DNA of 64,000 nt from Sinohyriopsis cumingii (GCA_028554795.2 CM068838.1:124999928-125063927), one strand, 5' to 3'; positions 9,302-17,867 are shown, counted from the stretch's first letter. Made by a program: numbers and translations. The notes: generated by a model from the letters alone, not told the origin.

Positions 9302-9618
9302 ATGGTCACGAAAAACTCCTTTTGCTCAAAGCCTTGCGTTTTCATCTGGATACTTCTCGACCTCTACGGGAAAAAAAGATTCGTCAACTTTTAGCTACCC
9401 AAGACGTGTATGACGATGTGTGTGTAGCTTGTGACTTACATCCCCATTGGACAGATGTCCGTGCCTGGAAAGAATGGGATTTTGAGGCTTGGACCCAAGA
9501 AGTGGCCCAGTATACACGAGAGTTGTTCAAGGAAAAAAGTTACTTTTCATCCCGTGTTAGTGACGGTGCCAGAAGAAGAACCCGTCACCCAAGACAGGAC
9601 TGTCGTGGACAGGCCTGA
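9292..9618 (+). CDS. Small helical protein of unknown function
   Basis: About 108 residues from the ATG at 9292 (MALNGHEKLLLLKALRFHL), whose context CCATGG is strong. The content is mostly amphipathic helix with a W-rich middle (HPHWTDVRAWKEWDFEAW). Unrecognised. It overlaps the preceding and following frames by short distances, which is usual in this element. Confidence 0.45.
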   Translation: MALNGHEKLLLLKALRFHLDTSRPLREKKIRQLLATQDVYDDVCVACDLHPHWTDVRAWKEWDFEAWTQEVAQYTRELFKEKSYFSSRVSDGARRRTRHPRQDCRGQA

Positions 9619-9805
9619 AAGACCCTTTCGGGAGGACACTTGTGTGACCTTACCCCCTGTTGAACTGGTTAGAACATTACCCAAAACATGTGGTTGTTGT
9701 ACAGACACTTGTGTTTATTCCACATTCATCGTTATCATGTGCCTTTTATTCTTGTACTTAAGCCTTTGGCTTTTATGCATTTTTGTCTTTCGTATTCATG
9801 TTTGA
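9455..9805 (+). CDS. Small protein with C-terminal membrane anchor
   Basis: From the ATG at 9455 the frame gives about 116 residues: a polar N-terminal part, a Cys-rich segment (CGCCTDTC) and a strongly hydrophobic C-terminal span of about 25 residues ending RIHV. This is a single-pass tail-anchor layout. A polyadenylation signal follows at 9817-9822. Function unknown; it could be a host-membrane or virion-membrane protein. The overlap with 9292-9618 makes the exact start uncertain. Confidence 0.4.
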   Translation: MSVPGKNGILRLGPKKWPSIHESCSRKKVTFHPVLVTVPEEEPVTQDRTVVDRPERPFREDTCVTLPPVELVRTLPKTCGCCTDTCVYSTFIVIMCLLFLYLSLWLLCIFVFRIHV

Positions 9806-9816
9806 AAAAAACATTC

Positions 9817-9822
9817 AATAAA
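9817..9822 (+). terminator. Polyadenylation signal AATAAA
   Basis: AATAAA just after the stop at 9805 and before the next TATA box at 9838-9845. It closes the accessory block with ordinary polyadenylation, unlike the stem-loop genes at the element ends. Confidence 0.65.
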
Positions 9823-9837
9823 CGTGTTCTGAAAAAG

Positions 9838-9845
9838 TATATAAA
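9838..9845 (+). promoter_or_regulatory. TATA box for the packaging ATPase gene
   Basis: TATATAAA, 55 nt upstream of the ATG at 9893 and just after the AATAAA of the preceding gene. Confidence 0.7.
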
Positions 9846-9892
9846 CTCTTGCCTTGTTTGTTTTTCGTGTCACAAGTGACATTTCTCACACC

Positions 9893-10636
9893 ATGGCTAC
9901 CTCTACTGTCTCTGCTCCCTCTTCTTCTACTGTCAAAGTCATCGACGAACACTTAGATCGTGCCAGTTGGGAGGCTTTGTATCTTCGCCATCCCTTTAAC
10001 ATGCTCATTGCTGGACCTAGCGGTTCAGGCAAAACCGAATTCGTCAAACGTTTGATCGAACATAAACATCATTTGATCGATCGACCCCCTCAACGGATCG
10101 TGTGGTGTTACAAAGAGTGGCAATCGGCGTACAGCCTCTTGCGAGAAAGTCAAGGCGATTCCATCGTGTTCGTGGAAGGCATTCCTAAAGAAGACGATGG
10201 CATCGTCTCTGACTCCCGTCTAACCCATTTGGTCATTTTCGACGACATGTTAGGAGAAGACGAAGAAGAAATTAAATTGTGGTTCACGCGCAAAGGGCAT
10301 CACCGTAATGCCAGTGTCGTTTACATCACCCAAAATTTGTTTCAACAAAGTAAAGCCCATCGCACCATCAGTCTCAATGCGCATTACGTGGTCTTGTTTA
10401 AAAGCCCTCGAGATAAATCGCAAGTGCAAGTCTTAGCCAAACAGTTAGGAACGCCATGGCTGACTCAGGCGTACGACGATGCCACTCAAACGCCACACGC
10501 CTATTTACTCGTCGATTTGAAACCTACGACCCCCGAGGATTTGCGATTTCGTACCCACTTGTTTCACCACTGGTGCCAAGACGGAGGGCCTGTCCTGTAC
10601 ACGTCTCCGTCCTCGACTTCATTTCACTCCCCATGA
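9893..10636 (+). CDS. FtsK/HerA-type genome-packaging ATPase
   Basis: 247 residues from the ATG at 9893 in an ACCATGG context. Walker A GPSGSGKT is at about residues 40-47; Walker B is LVIFDDML at about 112-119, with acidic DEEEI after it. Then comes a sensor-like YITQNLF. The length and the RIVWCYKEWQ segment fit the Polinton/adintovirus packaging ATPase, which pumps DNA into the capsid. It begins the virion-gene block that runs to the protease. Confidence 0.93.
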   Translation: MATSTVSAPSSSTVKVIDEHLDRASWEALYLRHPFNMLIAGPSGSGKTEFVKRLIEHKHHLIDRPPQRIVWCYKEWQSAYSLLRESQGDSIVFVEGIPKEDDGIVSDSRLTHLVIFDDMLGEDEEEIKLWFTRKGHHRNASVVYITQNLFQQSKAHRTISLNAHYVVLFKSPRDKSQVQVLAKQLGTPWLTQAYDDATQTPHAYLLVDLKPTTPEDLRFRTHLFHHWCQDGGPVLYTSPSSTSFHSP

Positions 10637-10644
10637 AAAAAATC

Positions 10645-10652
10645 TATAAAAA
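10645..10652 (+). promoter_or_regulatory. TATA box for the basic core-like gene
   Basis: TATAAAAA, 39 nt before the ATG at 10691 and directly after the ATPase stop. Confidence 0.65.
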
Positions 10653-10690
10653 CCTCAGACCCTTTTTCGTCTGTCTCACACAGTGTGAAC

Positions 10691-11647
10691 ATGACGTCCC
10701 TTCAGTCGCATCTTCCCGTCAAATTGATTCGTGCCTTGTATGGCATCAGTCGAGAAAAAGATCCACAAACACGAGCCCGTGTCTTAGAAGCTAGTCTCAA
10801 AGAAGTCTTACGATGGTTCACGGTGACGGCACGTCAATTACTCCAAGGAATCATTCAGATTCCTCATCAAACCCAACGCTTTTTCGATCGAAACAAAGTC
10901 GCTTTGGTCCAACTGGCCGATCCCCGCATCGACACTCAAACCAAAAAACAAATCATTTTGAAACCTGGAGGGAGCGGTACTCTAGGCGGGGTCATCATTC
11001 GCTCACTCTTAAGATGGGATCCTAATGCCCCCAAAGTTATCCCCAAGACAAAAGTCCAACGAAGCCCCAAGAAGAAAAAGAAAAAGACCAGGTCCCCAAG
11101 AAGAATAACTTCTCCAGTGGCAGGACCCTCCTCTTACCAGACACCACCACCATCACCCCAGAAAAAGAAAAGAAGCCCCCAGAAAAAGAAACAGAGAAAA
11201 AGTCCCCAGAAAAAGAAAAGTCCACAGAAGAAGAAAACTAGTCGCAAGAGAGGCACTTCGGCCAGGACGCAACCTTACACTCGCAAGCCACGACCTGCCA
11301 CAGCGTCTCCGGCAGCCTCACGTTTGTCCACTTCTCCGTTGATGTCACCAGGAACTGAAGAGTACTTGGAGACGTTGATCACACCAAGAACATCTCCGTT
11401 GATGACCCCCAAAAGAACTTCTCCAGTGGCAGGACCTTCCAATTTAGCGGCAGTGGCTGCTGCTCACAAAGTACCTTCTCCCAAAATCAAAGTCCATGAA
11501 AGATCAGGCATGTTACAAAGTTTACTGGATTTGTCCAAGCAAGAACTGGCTCGATTTAGTCCGTTGCGTACCCCTGCACGACGTGTCATGCCTGTCCTCA
11601 AACTGATAAAACGTAAAGACAATCAGTGGCGACGCGTTCCAGTATAA
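10691..11647 (+). CDS. Lys/Pro/Ser-rich DNA-binding core-like protein
   Basis: 318 residues. The N-terminal 100 residues are a folded helical domain that ends LVQLADPRIDTQTKKQIIL, then a GG-containing hydrophobic stretch, an arrangement widespread in Polintons. The middle (about 115-200) is an array of S-P-K/Q-K-K-K repeats like histone H1 or protamine tails, and the C-terminal part has repeated TSPLMSP/TSPVAGPS motifs. The S-P-K sites are classic cyclin-kinase targets. A role in binding the packaged DNA is inferred by analogy with adenovirus core proteins. Confidence 0.7.
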   Translation: MTSLQSHLPVKLIRALYGISREKDPQTRARVLEASLKEVLRWFTVTARQLLQGIIQIPHQTQRFFDRNKVALVQLADPRIDTQTKKQIILKPGGSGTLGGVIIRSLLRWDPNAPKVIPKTKVQRSPKKKKKKTRSPRRITSPVAGPSSYQTPPPSPQKKKRSPQKKKQRKSPQKKKSPQKKKTSRKRGTSARTQPYTRKPRPATASPAASRLSTSPLMSPGTEEYLETLITPRTSPLMTPKRTSPVAGPSNLAAVAAAHKVPSPKIKVHERSGMLQSLLDLSKQELARFSPLRTPARRVMPVLKLIKRKDNQWRRVPV

Positions 11648-11650
11648 AAA
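11643..11650 (+). promoter_or_regulatory. TATA box overlapping the preceding stop codon
   Basis: TATAAAAA spans the stop of the 10691 gene and lies 49 nt before the ATG at 11692. Confidence 0.65.
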
Positions 11651-11691
11651 GACCTGTGACCAAGTCGGGGTATCAGTGAACTTGTAAAAAG

Positions 11692-11880
11692 ATGTCACCT
11701 CCAAGAAGCCACAAAAGAAAGAGACAAAGGCAGACGCGTCATCCGACAAAGCGCTTAGCCAAGCATCGACGTTACCCTAAAAAAAGACACAGTCGTTCCA
11801 AGAAAAAGAGGCGTCAACAAAGGGGAGGATTCCTTGGCGATTTTAGGAAAAACATTGTCACCTTTATGACAAAGCGATAG
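11692..11880 (+). CDS. Protamine-like Arg/Lys/His-rich small protein
   Basis: 62 residues, of which nearly half are Arg, Lys or His. It ends in KKKRRQQRGGFLGDF, the same basic-then-GGFL signature seen in the genes on both sides. Adenovirus core proteins mu and VII are similar in size and charge; a DNA-condensing virion protein is likely by analogy. It has its own TATA box. Confidence 0.7.
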   Translation: MSPPRSHKRKRQRQTRHPTKRLAKHRRYPKKRHSRSKKKRRQQRGGFLGDFRKNIVTFMTKR

Positions 11881-11941
11881 TCCCAGAAAAAAAGATAAAA
11901 GGGTGTGTGTTAAGTCATCGACGTTAGTGTCTGTTTGGTGA

Positions 11942-12352
11942 ATGTCCCAGAACCCACAAGCAAAGATGTCACCCTCCAGAAAACCCCAAGGAAAGAAAAG
12001 AAAAGGACTACCACCACGTTTAGCCAAACATGGGGACCTGTTATCTGTCCTGTCCAAAGCTTCTCCACCCCTACGAAAAAAACTCATTCAAACGGCCTCC
12101 AAAGAGGTCATCGATACCGTGTGCGAATGTTGTTTGAACGTTTTGAAAGGCACGATCCCTTTGTCCAAACACCAGAAACAATGCTTAGGCAAACATCGTC
12201 ACGTTCTTCGGAAAATGGTTCAAAAGAAAATTCCCATTCGTCAAAAAAAGAAGATGTTGGTCCAACGTGGAGGCATTTTACCTCTCTTGTTAGGCCCCAT
12301 ACTGAAAGGAGTCTTGGGAACCATGTTGGGAGGACTGGTGGGAGCAAGATAA
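11942..12352 (+). CDS. Conserved Polinton basic protein with hydrophobic C-terminus
   Basis: 136 residues: a basic N-terminus, a Cys pair (CECC), then HRHVLRKMVQKKIPIRQKKK followed by a glycine-rich hydrophobic tail (LVQRGGILPLLLGPILKGVL). This K-rich block plus RGG and a Gly/Leu tail is a recurrent small protein in Polintons. The tail could insert into membranes or pack in the capsid. A weak TATA-like GATAAAA lies at about 11894. Confidence 0.7.
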   Translation: MSQNPQAKMSPSRKPQGKKRKGLPPRLAKHGDLLSVLSKASPPLRKKLIQTASKEVIDTVCECCLNVLKGTIPLSKHQKQCLGKHRHVLRKMVQKKIPIRQKKKMLVQRGGILPLLLGPILKGVLGTMLGGLVGAR

Positions 12353-12401
12353 AAAGGCCTTCGGAAGTCCCAAGATCTCAGAATTCACCCCTGACAACCC
12401 C

Positions 12402-13052
12402 ATGGAAGGACGAAAACTAGCTTTAGTGCCTTACAAACGATGGATGGAATACCATCGGTGGCAAGAACAACGCACCCCGCATTTACCTCCCAATCCCAAT
12501 TTGAGCGAGATGTCCCAGTTACAACACGAATTGCAATCCTTGATGGATCGCCAAGATTTGTCCGAAACAGAAAAATCACAAAAGTACGGTCAACTCTTGC
12601 AACGACTGCAACTCTTTCACCAGAAAGCTTTAGACGAAACAGTTCTACCCACTCTGAAAGATTTTAAGACCTTGATGAAAAGTCCAGCACCATCACCAGT
12701 ACCAGTACCAGTACCAGTACCACCAGTACCCGTGACCAAGACAGAAAAAGGAAAAGAAGAAGAAGAAGAAGGATTTCAAACTCCACCAGAAAAAGTACGC
12801 AAGTTAACAACACCACCTACCTCCAGAATTGGATGGATTAAAAAGATGATGGCCACCCCTTCTTCCTCACAAGAGAAAAAGAAAGTGAAGACAGAAGTGA
12901 AGACAGAAGTGAAACAAGAACCGATATCCCCTGCTCAGACATCCTCCTCCTCTTCGACACCTATTGCTGGCCGCACACGCAAAGCATTACAATCCAAGAA
13001 AATACCCCAAGAAAAAAAGAGTAGCCTCTTCCAAGAGTGGGTGCCTTATTAA
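12402..13052 (+). CDS. Conserved Polinton protein of unknown role, upstream of integrase
   Basis: 216 residues. It opens LALVPYKRWMEY, and has a helical region (LQHELQSLMDRQDLSETEKSQKY...), features I associate with a common Polinton gene found near the virion block. The middle has a PVPVPVP run and a poly-Glu run; the C-terminal part has SRIGWIKKMM and a repeated VKTEVK. Function unknown. A TATA-like GATAAAAAG lies at about 12349, across the preceding stop. Confidence 0.65.
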   Translation: MEGRKLALVPYKRWMEYHRWQEQRTPHLPPNPNLSEMSQLQHELQSLMDRQDLSETEKSQKYGQLLQRLQLFHQKALDETVLPTLKDFKTLMKSPAPSPVPVPVPVPPVPVTKTEKGKEEEEEGFQTPPEKVRKLTTPPTSRIGWIKKMMATPSSSQEKKKVKTEVKTEVKQEPISPAQTSSSSSTPIAGRTRKALQSKKIPQEKKSSLFQEWVPY

Positions 13053-13073
13053 GACACCAATCAACACAAAAAA

Positions 13074-14186
13074 ATGGAAAAAGTCTTAGCTAGCATTTAC
13101 TACGATCCCTCCCATCCTGCAGGTTACGCAGGAGTTCAAAAATTGTATCGTGCTGCCAAAACGCGACTGAAAAGTCTCCGTTTACCTCAAGTGCAACGAT
13201 GGTTACAAGAACAAGCTACCTACACTTTACACAAAGCCATTCGACGCAAGTTTGCCAGAAGTCGCACCCGAGTGGAAGGCATCGATCATCAATGGCAAGC
13301 CGATTTAGCCGATGTCTCTCATTTGGCCAGCTACAATCGTGGCTACAAATATTTGTTTTGTGTCATCGACGTCTTTTCCAAATTTGCCTGGGTCGTGCCT
13401 TTGACTTCCAAATCGAGCAGCGAGTTAGTGCGAGCCCTGCAACGAGTGTTGAAACAAAGCGGTCGTCACCCTCTTCGATGGCAAACGGACAAAGGCACCG
13501 AATTTCTGAACCAAGCTTTCCAAAAAGAATTAAAGAAACGTGACATTCATTTTTTTACCACCGAGAATCCCGAAACCAAAGCCAGCATCGTGGAACGTTT
13601 TCAACGCACTTTGAAAGAACGCATGTGGAAATATTTTACGCATCACCACACTCTGAAGTACATCGACATCTTACCGCACCTGGTGCAAGCGTACAACCAA
13701 TCTTACCATCGAAGCATCGGACGTGCCCCGCAAGACGTGACTCCCGACAACGAAGTGCTGGTGTTCGAGCGCCTGTTCGGTACGTCCCCGACGAGGGCTG
13801 TCCCCAAGAAAAGTGGAGAGTTGACCGTAGGAGATTGGGTGCGCATTGGCAAAACCAAACGCACTTTCGACAAAAGTTACTTACCTAACTGGACGACCGA
13901 ATTGTTTCGCGTCACTGGACGAGTACATGGCCGTCATCCTGCCGTCTATAAATTGGAAGACATGAACGGAGAAGTACTCAAAGGAACGTTTTATTTGCCC
14001 GAGTTACAACGTGTCACCAAAAAAGAAGACGACGTGTACGACATCGAAAGCATTCTCGAACGCAGAACCCGTAAAGTGGGCAAACGACGTGTCAAAGAAG
14101 TCAAAGTACGTTGGAAAGGATATCCACCCAGTTTCGATTCTTGGATCGACGCTTCGCAAGTCATCGACTATAAAAAGAAGAAGTGA
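13074..14186 (+). CDS. int: Retroviral-type integrase with C-terminal chromodomain
   Basis: 370 residues. The rve catalytic core has D at about 75 (WQADLADV), D at about 139 (QTDKGTEF) and E at about 174 (SIVERFQ), with the usual spacing. After an SH3-like region (GDWVRIGKTKRTFDKSY) comes a chromodomain at about 320-368 (YDIESILERR...VKVRWKGY...SWIDASQVI) with its aromatic cage residues present. The integrase joins element ends to target DNA; the 6-bp duplication seen here is its mark. The chromodomain could steer insertion to marked chromatin. Confidence 0.95.
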   Translation: MEKVLASIYYDPSHPAGYAGVQKLYRAAKTRLKSLRLPQVQRWLQEQATYTLHKAIRRKFARSRTRVEGIDHQWQADLADVSHLASYNRGYKYLFCVIDVFSKFAWVVPLTSKSSSELVRALQRVLKQSGRHPLRWQTDKGTEFLNQAFQKELKKRDIHFFTTENPETKASIVERFQRTLKERMWKYFTHHHTLKYIDILPHLVQAYNQSYHRSIGRAPQDVTPDNEVLVFERLFGTSPTRAVPKKSGELTVGDWVRIGKTKRTFDKSYLPNWTTELFRVTGRVHGRHPAVYKLEDMNGEVLKGTFYLPELQRVTKKEDDVYDIESILERRTRKVGKRRVKEVKVRWKGYPPSFDSWIDASQVIDYKKKK

Positions 14187-14191
14187 CCATC

Positions 14192-14605
14192 ATGCCCTTT
14201 CACACAGCAGCAGACGCAGCTACGTCGACCACTCCTTCTTCCCCTAGTTCTTCTGTGCAAGATTTACAAAAACAACCCTTGTGGGTGTGGTGTGGAGAAC
14301 GTGTGCCTAAAACGCAAATCGTCTTTTTCTGCCAAATCTTCGTGGTGTATTGTGTCATCGGGGCAGCCATCGCCAATTTGAGTTTGCAACAAGGAGACAA
14401 ACAATTGTGGACCATTTTATTGAGCAGTTGCATCGGTTACCTGCTTCCCAATCCCTCCCTGAAATTCTCCTCGAACGGGAACGTTGTGTCCAGTGCCAGT
14501 GCCAGTCACCACTCCAACAACCACAACCAGAACCCCATTTTGGGCGGAGACACGCCTCTGACATCCACTAACCCCTCGGACAGCCACAGAACTCTGGAAT
14601 TATGA
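14192..14605 (+). CDS. Small Polinton membrane protein with two spans
   Basis: 137 residues from the ATG at 14192. Two hydrophobic segments (IVFFCQIFVVYCVIGAAIA and LWTILLSSCIGYLLPNP) are linked by a short loop (NLSLQQGDKQ). The tail is Ser/Asn/His rich. The LLSSCIGYLLPNP signature recurs in Polintons across animals. It may sit in host or virion membranes. Its stop overlaps the next start as ATGA. Confidence 0.75.
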   Translation: MPFHTAADAATSTTPSSPSSSVQDLQKQPLWVWCGERVPKTQIVFFCQIFVVYCVIGAAIANLSLQQGDKQLWTILLSSCIGYLLPNPSLKFSSNGNVVSSASASHHSNNHNQNPILGGDTPLTSTNPSDSHRTLEL

Positions 14606-15556
14606 GTCACCAAAACCAATTTTACTTAACCTTACCCAGTGACAGTTCCATGGAGGTGTTCCATGGAGGTGTTTCCCAAGAACACGTTGTGCTGTTACAC
14701 GGCCAAATTACCTCAAGCCATCCCCTTAGATCACGAAGCCCATTGGGAAGTGGCTTTAGTGGAAATAATTCACCCGACCCAAGTCCACAATGTCATTGCC
14801 CAGCAAAATACTTTTACGGTGGAAGTTCATGACAAACAATTGCAAGAGGAGTTGGATAAGACTAGTAGCACATATACCAATAAAACCTATAATCAAATCA
14901 CTAAAACGACCACCTACAACTTTCTGATTAACCCAGGCTATTATTTCAGTGGTCATCATTTGGTCAGCGCCATAGCCTCCAAGTTTAATGGCGTGTTTGG
15001 GGAAGCTTTTAAGATTATCAAGAACAAAAGTGTCACCATGGAGTACCACAAAGTAGCTCGTCGCTTCTTGATGAAATTTGAACGGCCTAAAATCGTGTCC
15101 ATTAAATTTTGTCCTGAATTGTTTGACATGTTGGGCGGTGACACGGAGATGAGGAAGAAATTAGAACAAAAAACACAACCCGAATTACCAGTCATTTACG
15201 ACAACGAGACTTTTGGCCAGTATTTTCGTACCCCGGTAGAACTGAACCAAGGACTGAATTTGATCTTTGTGTATTCCGATGTGGTGGAATACAACGTGGT
15301 GGGACACACCTCCGTGCCGTTACTGCGTGTCATTCCTTTCAAAGTGGATTCTGCCACGAACGCTGACGAGGAAGGTGGAAACACTTACCACGTCCACCGC
15401 GAATTTGTCCATCCTCACTATTTGCCGGTCAGCAAGTCGTATTTGGACACGGTCAACATTACTATAAAAGGAGATTTGGGACAAAATATTCCATTCACCA
15501 AAGGAAAAGTCACGGTGAAACTCCATTTTCGAAAACGGTTCTCTCACGATTCGTAA
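14602..15556 (+). pseudogene. Penton-like minor capsid protein, about one break
   Basis: Begins with QFYLTLPSDSS, the usual N-terminus of Polinton minor capsid proteins, and continues with HWEVALVEIIHP, the jelly-roll entry strand. It ends at HFRKRFSHDS after about 310 residues, normal for the family. It forms the capsid vertices. The gene looks to have about one break, while the rest reads cleanly. Confidence 0.88.
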
Positions 15557-15563
15557 GTAAGTC

Positions 15564-15983
15564 ATGTATCCAGTGTACCAAGGGGTGGCTCGACAGCGAG
15601 GACACGGTTTAGGAGACATGTTAAAATCGGCCTTTCGTTCGGTGGCCCCGGTGTTGAAACCGATGGTGACACGCGGATTGCACGCCTTGAAAGATGCGGC
15701 ACTGACACAAGGCAAAGAATTTCTCCAAAATGTCATCATCGACAAACAGAACCCTAAAGAAGCCTTCATGAGGGCAGGCAAAAATGTCTTGCTGCAAACG
15801 GGCAAAGACATTTTGGGTCGACGAGAGACACCTATAAATGCCCTGCACGCTACCGAGTCAGGCATTCAGCAAGGACAAGGCAGAAAGAGACGACGAAGAA
15901 GAAAACACCCTTTCACCAGACTTCAAGCGAGAAAGGCCAAGAAAAGAAGAACCGTTCGAGACTTAGACGTTTTCGATTATTGA
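15564..15983 (+). CDS. Conserved Polinton GHG basic protein
   Basis: 139 residues. The N-terminus YQGVARQRGHGLGDMLKSAF is followed by amphipathic helices (LKPMVTRGLHALKDAALTQGKEFLQ), and the C-terminus is Arg/Lys-rich with an RKRRRRRK nuclear-type signal. The GHG-containing start and amphipathic region recall virion lytic or cement proteins such as adenovirus VI. That likeness is by layout only. It sits between the two capsid genes, as is usual in Polintons. Confidence 0.72.
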   Translation: MYPVYQGVARQRGHGLGDMLKSAFRSVAPVLKPMVTRGLHALKDAALTQGKEFLQNVIIDKQNPKEAFMRAGKNVLLQTGKDILGRRETPINALHATESGIQQGQGRKRRRRRKHPFTRLQARKAKKRRTVRDLDVFDY

Positions 15984-16002
15984 GACACAGCAACAACAAA
16001 AA

Positions 16003-17331
16003 ATGATGCACCGAGAGTCTTGCGCCTGTTCCAAGACGGAACTGGATCTGTTTGCCATGCCCCCCACCATGATGACGATGCAAGAATCCCAGTGGGTGGA
16101 ATTTAATCCCATCTCCACATTGACCGATTCCGCTCCCATCGAGTTTGACATCAAAGGACAACCCGAAGATTACATCGATTTGAATAACAGTTACTTGTAC
16201 TTGAAAGTCAAAGTTAAAGATAAGGGAGGAGATAATATAACCGGCGAAGAGAAAGTAGCTCCCATCAACAATTTCATGCATTCCTTGTTCAGCTCAGTGG
16301 ACTTGTACTTGAACAACAAACTGGTTAGCAGCAGCATGGATACTTACCCTTACCGTGCCTACTTGGAAAATCTCTTGACGTACGGAATAGATGCCAAGGA
16401 TACTCATCTCGATGCCTGTGTGGTGTGGCAACCTGGCGAATTTGATAAAACAGGTCTTGACCCTGACCCCAAATTAAAACCAACCACCAATGAGGGATTT
16501 GTAGAACGAAGAAAGAAAATATTAGATGAACAGAGTTTAGAACTGATGGATCGTTTGCATTTGGACATGTGGTTGCAAGAGAAATATTTGCTAAACGGAG
16601 TGAATATTCGCCTGAGACTGAATCGCAGTAGTGCCGCTTTCCATTTGTTGGCTGATGGTGATGCTACTACTGGTGGCAATCCTAAAACCCAAATCATGCA
16701 GGCCAAACTCTACGTACGACGCGTGGAAGTGTTACCTAAAGTAGGTAACGACATCAGTCAAACGTTGAGCAGAACGACCGCCAAGTATCCCATCCGACGC
16801 GTGGAAGTGAAAACGTTCACCATTCCCGCTAACCTTCAATCCATAACCGAAGATCATCTGTTCCAAGGACAGTTACCCAAGCGTTTAATCCTTGGTATGG
16901 TCTCGAATTCAGCCTTCAACGGAGCCTTCCTTGAAAATCCTTTCAACTTTCATCATTACAATGTGTCCAAGATCGAAGTCAGTCGCGATGGCAAGACCTT
17001 GTGTACCCGACCTTTCGAACCTGACTTTAAAAACAAGAATTACTTGAGGTCGTACTTGTCCCTGTACGAAGCCACGGGACAGTTAGGAACCAACACCAGT
17101 CACGGCATTACGTACGACGATTATGACGGAGGCTACGCTTTGTGGGCTTTCGATTTCACTCCAGACCAAGGCAGCGACGAGGGACATTTCCACCCTATAA
17201 AATCTGGCCAGATTCGTGTGGAACTTCAGTTTGCAGATAAACTACCAGCGACAGTGAACGTCATCCTGTATGCAGAATTCGATAATACCATAGAAATCAA
17301 CAGTTTGAGAGAAGTCATTCTAGATTATTAG
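16003..17331 (+). CDS. Double-jelly-roll major capsid protein (hexon-like)
   Basis: 442 residues. The N-terminal segment (KTELDLFAMPPTMMTM) leads into the first jelly roll, with IEFDIKGQPEDYIDLNNSYL and FSSVDLYLNNKLVSSS; the second carries VEVKTFTIPANL and the FAFDFTPDQ-type strand near the end (LWAFDFTPDQGSDEGHF). These are the standard landmarks of the Polinton major capsid protein. It forms the hexagonal capsid face. The frame is complete. Confidence 0.95.
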   Translation: MMHRESCACSKTELDLFAMPPTMMTMQESQWVEFNPISTLTDSAPIEFDIKGQPEDYIDLNNSYLYLKVKVKDKGGDNITGEEKVAPINNFMHSLFSSVDLYLNNKLVSSSMDTYPYRAYLENLLTYGIDAKDTHLDACVVWQPGEFDKTGLDPDPKLKPTTNEGFVERRKKILDEQSLELMDRLHLDMWLQEKYLLNGVNIRLRLNRSSAAFHLLADGDATTGGNPKTQIMQAKLYVRRVEVLPKVGNDISQTLSRTTAKYPIRRVEVKTFTIPANLQSITEDHLFQGQLPKRLILGMVSNSAFNGAFLENPFNFHHYNVSKIEVSRDGKTLCTRPFEPDFKNKNYLRSYLSLYEATGQLGTNTSHGITYDDYDGGYALWAFDFTPDQGSDEGHFHPIKSGQIRVELQFADKLPATVNVILYAEFDNTIEINSLREVILDY

Positions 17332-17337
17332 AAAGCC

Positions 17338-17844
17338 ATGGAAGACTGTTATCCCTCTTTACCTAGTGGAGAAACTTTGGAGATGGAATGTAAGGAGACC
17401 GTGGAAGGAGAAGAATCTCAAGACAAAGACGAAAAAGATATCATGATGAAGTCGAGATGGCCAGAACAAGAGGCCCATTTAGTCTCCTGTTTTGCCAAAC
17501 ACTTGGTCGACAAAATGACGGAATTGATCAAGAAAAATTGCTATGGATGTCAAAACGATCATCCCAGTCAAATTCAACACGATAAATGCCTGATGTTGAG
17601 TCAAGAAGAAAAATTGGACGAGTATCTGGACGAAGCTTGGAGCCTCATCTCGAACAAAGACGTGTTGCACCAGTGGTATAAAGACTTGCGTGAACATTCT
17701 TGTCCACCATTAACCACTCAAGAGATTCATCGTATCGAAGCTCTCCTGAATCAGAGTGAGGAAACAGAACGAATAACCGTTTATTCGTCAGACATTTTCA
17801 AGCAAAAAGTCAGGATCGAATTGACGACGTATTGTTACCTGTGA
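17338..17844 (+). CDS. Conserved Cys/His protein between capsid and protease genes
   Basis: 168 residues. The acidic N-terminus is followed by LIKKNCYGCQNDHPSQIQHD, with C-x2-C-x3-H-x4-H and a later Cys, which may form a zinc site. A W/Y-containing helical end follows. A very similar CYGC-HPSQ-H motif recurs in Polintons and related elements at this place, but I know of no assigned function. It starts six bases after the capsid stop. Confidence 0.75.
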   Translation: MEDCYPSLPSGETLEMECKETVEGEESQDKDEKDIMMKSRWPEQEAHLVSCFAKHLVDKMTELIKKNCYGCQNDHPSQIQHDKCLMLSQEEKLDEYLDEAWSLISNKDVLHQWYKDLREHSCPPLTTQEIHRIEALLNQSEETERITVYSSDIFKQKVRIELTTYCYL

Positions 17845-17867
17845 AGAAGAAAAACAAACACAAAACA

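Noticed and set aside
14169-14176. TATAAAAA as promoter of the two-span membrane protein
   Set aside because: Only about 16 nt separate its end from the ATG at 14192, too close for a normal start site; probably chance in Lys codons of the integrase.
15833-15839. TATAAAT as promoter of the major capsid gene
   Set aside because: It lies 164 nt before the ATG, inside the preceding gene; possible but not supported.
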